The notes below the pieces were generated by a model. The model had not been told where the DNA came from. It searched no databases and was given only the letters and a program-made list of their open reading frames with translations. From Syncephalis plumigaleata (taxonomy: Eukaryota > Zoopagomycota > Zoopagomycetes > Zoopagales > Piptocephalidaceae), in NCBI GenBank assembly GCA_025201365.1, contig JAIXMF010000003.1, positions 620,001 to 684,000 on the forward strand: a DNA stretch of 64,000 bases, read 5' to 3'. The translations under genes were made by a program, and so were the position numbers. Positions 21,956-31,997 of this stretch are shown one piece after another (positions within the stretch are counted from its first letter, which is position 1; the number at the start of each line of letters is the position of its first letter).

Positions 21956-24900
21956 ATGGACACATCAAAGATACCTGAAGGCGCAGTGGGTGAACCTACC
22001 GTCACCACGAGTACGCATACCGACGCTGATGGTCGTACTGTTACCGTCACCACCACGCAATATCACGATGCGGATGGTCGCGTTCTAGCCGAGGAGGTAA
22101 CCGAGGAAGTCCTGGAAGAAGTGATCGAAGAGGCTCCCATCCCATCTCAAGAAGCGCTCGACACCACCACCACTACTGCTACTACGATGGAGGATCCAAA
22201 CAATAGTTCGGCCGGACGCACCACTATCATGTTCGAACAGCAAAAGAAGCCGGAGCGTGCTCCTCAACCGCAATTCTCCTCGGTACCTGAGGGTAAACCG
22301 GCTCCTCCACGCACGCCAAAACCTGCTTCACCACCTGTCGCCGATGGCAAGCCCAAGAAGGAAGAGAAGAACCTTGATATCGATGAGCATCTAATGACAC
22401 TCGAGGAAGTGTGCGATCGTTATGGTGTCACCATCGATCAAATACGTCCGGCGGATAGTCACGGTCTCAACAATGATCGTGCTGCACAACTACTCGAGGA
22501 ACACGGTCCCAATGTGCTTACACCGCCCAAGCGTAAACACCCGATTCTCGTATACCTGGAATTCCTGTTGTCGCTCTTCAACGTACTCCTCATGGTGGCC
22601 GGTGTTCTAGTCTACATTCTATACGGTATCAAGCCAAAGGAGAACGAGGCCAACTTGTACCTAGGTGCTATTCTTTTCATTGTAGCATTTGCCAATGCAT
22701 TCATCGAATTCTACCAGCATCAAAAGAGTGCAGCTATCCTTCAATCTTTCCTTAATATGATTCCACAAAAGTGCTACACTCTCCGTGAAGGAAAGCTCAA
22801 CCAGCAATCGGCAGCCGAATCGTACCGGGTGACGTTGTATTCGTGCGTATGGGCGATAAAGTACCCGCGGATCTACGTATTTTCGCTTCGTCCGATCTCA
22901 AGGTGGATAACTCGTCGCTCACCGGTGAATCGGAACCACAACCACGTACCAAAGATAACGATCACAAGAATCCACTTGAAGCATCGAATATCGCCTTCAA
23001 TGGCACGTTGGCAGTGGCCGGTGAAGGTTACGGCATTGTAGTACGAACGGGTGACCACACTGTGCTCGGTCAGATTGCCGGTATGACAGCCGGTGAAAAG
23101 GCCAATCGCAGTCCACTTTCCGTTGAAATCGATCGATTCGTCAAGATTATCGCCAGTATCGCGGCCGCATCAGCTGTTATCTTCTTTATCATTGGTATGG
23201 TCATTCACGATGCGAACGTCAGTTTCTGCTTGAATTTCGCCATTGGTGTCTGTGTGTCATGGGTACCAGAAGGTTTGCCCGCCACCATGACCATGCTTCT
23301 TACTATTGCCGCGAAACGAATGGCCTCTCGTAATGTGCTCGTTAAAGATCTGCAAGGTGTGGAGACCTTGGGTGCCATCACTTTACTGGCCACCGACAAG
23401 ACTGGTACACTTACGCGTAATCAAATGACGGTCACCTACATTTGGAGCTCGCAAAACTTCTACTCCGCCCTACGTGGTCTTCAAGATGACACGAGCCCAT
23501 TGACACCGGATGCACCTGGTATTCCGGAGGTATTGCACATCTCCACCTTGTGTTCTCGTGCCAAATTCGATCGTACCGATGTGCCAGTCGAGGAGCGTCA
23601 AGTGTTGGCCGATGCCACGGAAGCCGGTTTAATTCGTTTCGCCGCTCGTCATATTGAACACTTTGACGATATGCATAACATCTATCCCAAAGTGTTTGAA
23701 ATCCCCTTCAACTCGGATAACAAATGGGCGCTTACCATTCATCGTAAGAAGCACGCCAATGGCGAGTTGACCCTTTACATCAAGGGTGCACCCGAACGCG
23801 TACTTCGTCTCTGCTCGTCTATCCTATCGAACAACGGACCGGAACCATTGACCGCGACTCATCAGGAGAAGTACAACGAGATCTACGAGTACATGGCTAG
23901 CAAGGGACATCGTGTACTGGCATTTGCTCAACTTCTCTTACCTGGTAACGAGTATCCCGCAGATTACGAATTCAACAAGGATCCCGCCAACTATCCCACC
24001 GGTGATTACTGCTTCGTCGGTCTCGCTTCTCTCGAGGATCCGCCCAAACACGGTGTACGCGAGGCTATCGGTCGTTGTCGTGCTGCTGGATCCAAGTGAT
24101 GATGGTAACGGGTGACCATCCATTGACCGCCGAAGCCATCGGTCGTAAGATCAATTGATGTTGTCGGAAACGAAGCCACAAGTCGCCAAACGTCTTGGTC
24201 GTCCCGTGGAAAGTATCGAGGAGCACGAGTATCAAGCGATTGTCATTCATGGCGAGCAGATCGACTCGTTCGCCGATGAGGATTGGGATCGTGTCTTCTC
24301 GAAGAATGAGATTATCTTTGCTCGTACCTCGCCTCGTCACAAGTTGAGATTGTTAGACACGCGCAATCACTCGGTCATATCGTCAGTGTCACCGGTGATG
24401 GTGTCAATGACTCGCCCGCCCTGAAGAAGGCCGATCTCGGTATTGCCATGAATATCTCGGGATCGGACGTGTCCAAGGAAGCGGCCGCCATGATTTTACT
24501 CGATGACAATTTCGCCTCCACCGTGAACGGTATCGAAGAGGGTCGACTTATCTTTACCAATTTGAAGAAATCGATTCAATACACCATCACGCACAGTATG
24601 CCGGAAGTATTCGCCAGTTTACTTTACATTGTCGTTCCATTACCGCTACCATTGTCGGCCATTCTTATTCTAGTGGTTGATCTCGGTTTCGAAATGTTCA
24701 TGGCTCTTAGTTTCGCTTGGGAGAAACCGGAGACGAAGCAAGGTCTGATGAAAATGCCACCACGTAAACCGGTAACACCGGCAAGTGTGGAGCGTTTACG
24801 TCGTCGTCAAGCACGTCAACTAAAGGGTAGACTTGACGAGGAATCGGGCGAGATTATTCCACCCACTCGTGCTCAACGCTTCCGTCATTCATGGAGTCAA

Positions 24901-25560
24901 TTCTTCTCGGGTGTCTGGTGGCGTGACCTACGTGAACCAACAGAGGAACAGGTGCTCGTTGATTTCGGCGTCCTATCATGGGCCTACCTCGAAGTGGGCA
25001 TCATCGAGACGATCGGTTCATTTGTAGCGTATTTCGTCGCACTTAGCCGACATGGCATTACACCATCCATCGCCAAGGCAGCCGCCAATAGCAACACTGG
25101 CAACTACTTTACCAGTATCGCTGATCCATTAGACATTGGTAATGGCAAGGTGCTCAGTGCCGATGAACAAATGGAGATTCTTGCTCAAGCGCAAACCAGC
25201 TACTACATGGCACTGATGATCATGCAGCTGTTCAATCTATTCGCTTGCAAATGCCGTATCCGCTTGCCATTCGGTCGTTACATGTTCGCTAACCGTGCCT
25301 CATTCTACGGTATGTTCGGTGGTATCTTCATCGGTGTATTTGTCAGTTACGTGCCATTCATGAACGTTGCTTTCGGCACCTCCTATAAGACACCGGTCTA
25401 CTTGCACTTGATTGGCGTGGCATTCGGCGTATTCATCATCTTCTATGCCACAATGCGTATGATCATCCTTCGTAAGAGTCGACCAATTCGTTGGAATCCC
25501 GAGATTTCCGGTTTGCAAATGCATCCTACTGCTTATTCAGTGGGTAGTACCAAGAACTAA
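21956..25560 (+). CDS. P-type cation ATPase, type IIC-like (Na+/K+-ATPase alpha-like)
   Basis: Membrane cation pump of about 1200 residues without introns. A 130-residue N-terminal extension includes two DADGR-centred repeats and acidic and Pro-rich parts. The pump core follows: LTPPKRKHPILVYLEFLLSL (M1), SSLTGESEPQPR (actuator), WVPEGLPATMTMLL (M4), ATDKTGTLTRNQMTV (phosphorylation Asp), TGDGVNDSPALKKADLGIAM (hinge), then M5-M10. Four single bases appear lost, near 22815, 24090, 24155 and 24345. Each would be restored by lengthening a CC, GG or TT run, and every catalytic motif is intact, so I treat it as one real gene with consensus errors. The M4 sequence is partly like SERCA, so the exact ion is uncertain. 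Similar IIC pumps are known in some fungi. Confidence 0.85.
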
Positions 25561-25973
25561 ACTAGACCATACAATTGCTATTACACCACCACCACCACTG
25601 CAATAACAGTAAACACACCCATACAACCATATCAGTAATACTCCCCCACTTCACTTCACTTCTTTTATTACAATATCCCATTGCTTTTCTTTGGGTAGTA
25701 CTGCACTACTTTCCTATTCCTTTATATCAGTCTTTTAATAGTTGTTAGTTGATTAGTTTCATTAATAAAACCTTATTAACAAATATGATACAACAAGTGT
25801 AAAATGTTAATCGTTTGAATGTCATGGCTATCTTTATCTACTATCAGTATTTGTACACGTCACTCTCTCATTTCAATCACCGTCCTTTATCTGTTTGTCT
25901 CTCTGTTCGTTAGTCATTCCTTTTTGTTTTGAAATATTTGTCATTTACTCTCTTCTATTTATACTTGTGATTG
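25561..25973. other. Intergenic between ATPase and UBA3
   Basis: ATPase 3' flank with an AATAAA-like signal (about 25762-25768) and the UBA3 promoter. No gene seen. Confidence 0.6.
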
Positions 25974-27772
25974 ATGTCAGCGTCAGCCTTGATGAACAGC
26001 GATATGATAGAGCAATCTACTAGTAGTTTGTCGGCTGATTGGCCAGGTCGTTGGGATCACCTACAGCCGATAATATATCGAGCAGGTCCTATGGCTCACG
26101 AAGGATTCACACCAGGCACACAGGTATACTAGAAACATGTAGGCATATATACAAAGCTAACGCTACTTTATTCACGGGTAGACTATGCAGTTTCTAATGG
26201 AGCAGTGTAAGGTACTAGTGGTCGGTGCTGGCGGTCTAGGTTGCGAAATACTAAAGAACCTTGCTCTATCTGGATTTCGAGATATTCACGTAATCGATAT
26301 GGATACCATCGATGTTAGCAATCTTAATCGACAATTTCTATTCCGGTAAGCGTTGACGAATAGGATGATGCTTGATCGTGTAGCATTGTTTCATTTACGT
26401 AAAATATAGCGCAAGCGATGTAGGCAAGTCAAAGGCAGAGACAGCTGCTGAATTTATTATGCGACGTGTACCTCATTGTACAGTGACACCGTAAGTGTTG
26501 TTCTACATGTCCTCATTCGTATTTGTCCGCTTACTAGACCAGGATGATGTCATTTGTCATGTCACTAGATATTTTGGTAAGATTCAGGATAAAGATGAAG
26601 ACTACTATATGCAATTCAACGTTGTCATTTGTGGTCTTGACTCGGTGGAGGCACGTCGATGGATGAACGCCACACTCGTGCAAATGTTCGATAGTGAATC
26701 GCCGGAATCACTTAAACCACTAGTGGATGGTGGCACTGAAGGTAGATTGAATAATAATGCACTATTACTACTATCATGTAATAATGATCATGATACATAT
26801 GTATAGGTTTCCGAGGACAGGCGCGTGTCATTCTACCTACCATCTCTTCTTGCTACGAGTGTTCACTGGACATGCTTACTCCTCAAACGGTCTATCCTGT
26901 ATGTACTATTGCTAATACACCACGTCTACCTGAACATTGTATTGAATGGGCATCCGCCTTGGAATGGCCTCGTCTCTTCCCAGGTAATGACTGACTAGCT
27001 GACTGACTGACTGAGTAACAATAATAATGACATTAATAATCGATAGAACAAACATTGGATACGGATAATCCTGAGCATTTACAATGGCTATTTCATACAG
27101 CATCGGAACGTGCTAGACAGTTCAACATACCGGGCGTTACCTTCTCGCTTACACAAGGCGTAGTAAAGAACATTATTCCCGCGATTGCCTCTACCAATGC
27201 AATTATTGCAGGTAATACACTAACAGATTATTGAATGAATCATAACACGTAGAATACTAACGACAGAATATCGATTGTAATATGATAGCGGCCTGTTGTA
27301 ATGAAGTGTTCAAATTGGCCACATCAAGTGGCATGCTACTTGACAACTATATGATGTACACGGGTACAGATGGTGTGTACACGCATACATTTGAACACGA
27401 GAAAAAGTCGACCTGCTTGGTTTGTGGTCAGCCACGTATTAAATTGAATGTGCATCCATTGTGGACACTCGAGGAATGGATCGATCATTTGATGGAGGAT
27501 ACTAACATGTAAGTTACTAATAGAATACAGTGAATACTCATAATAATAACAACAATAATAGTCGAGTAAAGAAACCAAGTCTACGCACGGCATCTCGTTC
27601 ATTATATATGCAAGCACCCCGTGCATTGGAAGAGGCTACACGCCCTAATCTATCCATAGTACTTGGTGAACTACTACAAGAAGGCGATGTCATCACAGTG
27701 ACTGATGTTACCCTACCCATTAGTTTGGAGATTACCATTCATTTTACTGAACCTATTGCTACAGCCGAGTAA
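25974..27772 (+). CDS. UBA3: NEDD8-activating enzyme E1 catalytic subunit UBA3
   Basis: Activates NEDD8 together with an NAE1/Ula1 partner and hands it to Ubc12. About seven exons with short introns. The adenylation site is [21 protein letters not shown], with [16 protein letters not shown] after it. The zinc site is formed by CYECSLDM and CLVCGQPR. The catalytic Cys lies in [20 protein letters not shown]. The C-terminal ubiquitin-fold domain that binds the E2 ends in [15 protein letters not shown]. The start ATG at 25974 is followed 18 nt later by a second in-frame ATG; either may be used. Length and order match the family. Confidence 0.93.
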
Positions 27773-27929
27773 TAGCAAGTAATAAGCAACATGTAATAAA
27801 TGATGCTTAATCTATTAGACTTTATGGATAACATCAAATATGTCCTATTTATTATAATGAAATAGGATAACACTACCTATTGTGTATAGATGGACGGAAT
27901 CGATAAATGATAAATTATGATGATGACTA

Positions 27930-28716
27930 TTAGGCTTCCGTACGTGTCTTCCATAGTCCATCGCCTAGACAATGCAAGGTCTCGACACCAATTCCCTTGT
28001 TAATCTTTTTAATATCCGTGGTAGACATCTTCATTCTACCGATGGCTAGCGCGTGTTCTTTGCCTTCTGCCATCACTGCTACTAGTGCACCCTCAGGCAG
28101 TTCTGTATCCATACGTGCACCGGGTGATGTCAATCCTGGACACATGATATTGGCACCAGATAGTAAGAATTTAATAGCACCACGATCTACTTGAACAGTT
28201 GGAATGAAACCAGGATCTATCACGTAGGAATAAACAATCATAAACATACGCGTGGTTATCAGCATGATTCATTCATTTATCTATAGCTAGCTGTTAATTA
28301 CATTCATGTACTAGACGAAGTGTGGGCGCGTAGGGACCTTCACGTTGATTGAAAAAGAGAATACGATTATTAAGCGATACCAAATTGATATGTTCATGAC
28401 TAGGAGAGACAACTATCTCGTTAGAAATACAATGGATATATACACGCTGACTAGTTGCATTATAGCACTTTACTGCTTCAAGTAGTACTTACCATTTCAT
28501 TAGGTACATGCTCGATTTCTTTGGTAGAATATCGTCGGCAATCAATTGCAACGGTTCATAGTGGTCGAGTACTTTTTGACGAATGCCACGCTGTACAGAC
28601 GATTTAACGAGACTACTGCTCGATACGTCCTCTTTTACGCTGAATCTAGTCGTGATTCAGATTAGTATGACTTGTACATGTCAAATAACAGGTAATAGTG
28701 CCTACTTTTTAAACAT
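27930..28716 (-). CDS. MCTS1: MCT-1 / Tma20, translation reinitiation and recycling factor
   Basis: PUA-domain protein that works with DENR/Tma22 in ribosome recycling and reinitiation. Several exons: the start MFKK at 28716, a middle exon with [14 protein letters not shown], and a last exon from about 28218 giving [20 protein letters not shown]. The PUA core [35 protein letters not shown] and [18 protein letters not shown] is highly conserved. The intron near 28219-28294 has a good donor and acceptor. Its 3' end faces UBA3, the two genes converging with about 160 nt between stops. Confidence 0.92.
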
Positions 28717-28923
28717 GGCTAGAAGAATGATATTGGAAACCTAACGTGAAAGAAGGAATAACAACAATCAAATGGGATGCAAATGAATGATGATTTAAAA
28801 ATGGGATAGCCTCACTTTTATATTGTTATTCCTCATTATTAATTCACATTGTTAGTTAATAGAAACATATTGCTCTCGTTCTAATGTGATCAACAACAAT
28901 AGAGTATGATTTATTGATATTTA

Positions 28924-30542
28924 TTATAGTTCGCCATACTCTTGTATTACTAGAATATTCTTGTCAAATGGACTATATACCGTACCAAACATTGTATCAG
29001 TTTTCAAGTGCTCACCAATGTTAGGTGCTTTCAATTTTCGTATTACTTTCTTTGTACTGATGTCTACAAGTAATTGGCTTCCTATATCATTATGATCTTT
29101 TGTAATAAACACATAGAGATCTCCAATAATATGTTTGATAAAATCTGTACGCCGTATTCGTAATACTTGATCGTCAATGTAGGATAAGTCGGTCCATACT
29201 TTTGCCGGTTCGGAATTAAGTATTGAAAACCTGCATCCAGCCTTTAATAATGGTGTAGGTATATGTTGGTCAGATATAGTGTAGCAATTACGTGGAGTAT
29301 GGCTTTGACCACTGGATGCTACACTATGCAATATGCATGGATGATAATCAGGATGACCATATAATTCAATTATCATATACGAATCGTATGAATTATACGC
29401 ATTTATCCATCCCCCTCAGGTAGTTGAAACCAGCCATTTCGCAATTGTATAGCAGAATTATTGCTCGGGAATCGGTATAGTGCCCATTCAATACGATCTG
29501 TATCATCATCTTTGACTAATCTTGCCGTGTATACGATTGCTCTATTACTGGTTGTTTTGTAGAAACATGCCACATCCCATGTACCATCAATGCTTCCTGG
29601 ACACATGACACTATTATCTATATCGAATACTATTATATCGTCTAAATGTATTGATTATTAGTACTTGTTATATTGCATCGTTGTATAATTACTATGCTTA
29701 CGTATACAAACTGGTGAACCATAGAACATTCCCTTTTTCTCATACACTAGCAATAACCATCTCCCCTCGATTTTCTTCACTTGATATCGTCCCGGAACAT
29801 CGAATGTAGTGAAAAGACCACCATGTTTGCGAGAAAGTATTTTTACATTATAGTTGGTGTCGCTCTCAATCTCCTTAGGAGATACAGCTATGTAATGATC
29901 ACCCGAGACATAATTGTACTCACCTTCATTGCCAATATCCAGCGGAAGAACATTTGGCGATGTGGAGAACGCACTGTTATACACAATTTTGTTGCTTGAT
30001 CTATGATTTGAGTGCGGTAAATATTCCAAAATATAACTATGATATGATGTTTCGTCTGAATGACTTTGCTGTACGATAACTATACTATAATCCTCAGCTT
30101 TTGTGCTATAACGTACTCCATGCTTGCCCTGTTCCATATCGATATGCGTGGTCTTGCATCGTCCATATCGCCAATTATTCTCCGTGCTCACTCGTCGACG
30201 ATATGTGTTGTACCAGTCCACATTCTCTAGTAGATCGGCTCGTTTATCCGATGTACATGGATTGTTGACATCCGTGCGTACACACCATAATACGAAATCC
30301 ATTTCTTTAGTATAATAGGCACCCGATAGGAAATCCTTATGATATAGTTGTTGCCATAATACTGTATCATTTCGAATACTGCTTCTTAACGAGCGACAAC
30401 ATGTTGATAAACGCAATAATTCAATATGACCAAGTAGACTACGGAAGACACGCTGGTCATGAGGTGGAAGAGTATTCAAACAAACTAGTAATCTACAAGA
30501 CGAGTTGGGATTACTCGATATTTCAGTAGTAGTAGTAGACAT
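28924..30542 (-). CDS. F-box-like protein of unknown target
   Basis: The N-terminal region LLGHIELLRLSTCCRSLRSS followed by DTVLWQQLYHKDFLSG has the spacing of an F-box, the part that binds Skp1 in SCF ubiquitin ligases. The rest is about 450 residues of predicted beta-rich sequence with no motif I recognise; it may be a propeller-like substrate domain. There is an intron at about 29643-29700. One base is probably missing near 29408 in a run of G, where the frame breaks between FQLPEGDG and the last 155 residues. The start is the first ATG after a short AT-rich leader. Confidence 0.55.
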
Positions 30543-30708
30543 AGTGGAATGAAATAAGAAAGGCGATATGGGGTAGAGAAATACGATGACGTTATTTTAA
30601 TCAAGAATACACAAATAAATCATAGGCAAGTGTGGATAATAATGAAACATGGTGTTCAAGTATTTCTAATTGACGAGATATCCTACTGTCACTTGTCATG
30701 CCTTCTTA

Positions 30709-31062
30709 AGATGAGTACAATCTATAACAATATACTAATTCATTATTCTATTAGATGCACACATCAGAATTGTAAAGATGACATGAAAGGTAAAGGATTC
30801 GAGTATCGGGTATGGAATTGGGATATGGCAGCATGTCTGAATTCTATTCATATTATTTTCAGTCTTCGCAATGGAAATGGTGTTCTAGCACAATTTCAAA
30901 GTGTCATTACTTCTAAACGTTCAAGAAATGATGGACAACAAATAACAACTTATCCGTGTTGGTTATTGCTACTCACATCTAGATACGTATTATCATAACT
31001 ATTATCTATTAGTAAGAACAAAAGGCTAACTGCGTTAGTCAGAAGGGGAATCTTATAGAATG
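30709..31062 (+). repeat. Dispersed repeat, copy C (diverged)
   Basis: Shares the acceptor-like CATTATTCTATTAG and the following GATGCACACATC block with copies A and B, then diverges. Here the longest frame through the shared block is different (KGFEYRVWNWD region). It ends with the loosely conserved CTAACTGCGTTAGTC block. Confidence 0.55.
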
Positions 31063-31846
31063 GATCGATAAACACACATACACACGTGCGCATGTTATTG
31101 TTGGTAGTTGCAGTAATACACTGTCATCATCATGGTATAAATTGATTTACATTCAGCTATACTCATACACATGATGTTCAATACAATGACAATAGCAAGT
31201 GTATGATGGCTGTAACAGGTGTACGCGTCATTATTGATGATGTGTAGATTCAGACAATTGACAAATCATGCAGTTACACGACATGACAGATATTCACCAT
31301 TCATTCATTCATCGCTAATTGCTATGATGATTAAACAGATGGATAGCTTTCCTTACATTTCCACTTTAATCGACACTCATATGCATCGTGTGCATCTAAA
31401 AGTGGTTAAATGATAGTAACTAGCTTGACACTCACTAGTTGCATGTCTAATTCAATAGTAGTGGCTCATACGATGTACATTCATGTGGGGAGAGGAATGC
31501 TACGCGATACATTGTAAGCATAGGCGACAATGCAATCATGCAATAGGTGACCCGAGCGGCTCATGTCGCTGTTTCAGTTTATCTATTCGGATTGCACTAC
31601 TGGTTAATCGAGACATGTTGTCCGCCATCTAATTGGTACTTATTTTCTCCGTATATCATCTACTCCTTGTAGATTGGTAGTTCAGTTATACTAATACCTG
31701 CTATTGTTACATGTATACCGGTTAGAATAGACTTGTTCTATCAGTTAGCGAGTGAATCTTCTGTCCAGTACTCACTTGTATAGCATGGTACAAATACAGG
31801 TTGATTGATGCTCACTAGGAATATCCGCCATCATCATCATCTCGGC
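31063..31846. other. Intergenic upstream of the micro-exon gene
   Basis: No gene recognised. The last 200 nt act as promoter and CT-rich leader of the micro-exon gene. Confidence 0.6.
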
Positions 31847-31853
31847 TATAAAT
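31847..31853 (+). promoter_or_regulatory. TATA box of the micro-exon gene
   Basis: TATAAAT lies 145-151 nt upstream of the ATG, followed by a pyrimidine-rich leader of CTACT/CTCTC repeats (31895-31960). This is the same layout as the secreted-protein genes at the right end. Confidence 0.6.
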
Positions 31854-31997
31854 CAAGCACTTTTGACACACTCGACTTGCCATCCTCATATTCACTCTTC
31901 TACTCTACTCTACTCTCTTCTACTCTCGCTCTCTCTACTTTCTACTCTCGTTCTAGTCAACTTATCTGTCTATCTATTCCACTAGGCTAACATCAAC

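Noticed and set aside
21956-25560. Cation ATPase as a pseudogene
   Set aside because: Four frame breaks exist, but each is a single missing base in a short run and all catalytic motifs are intact. The same kind of loss hits many conserved genes, so sequencing error is likelier.
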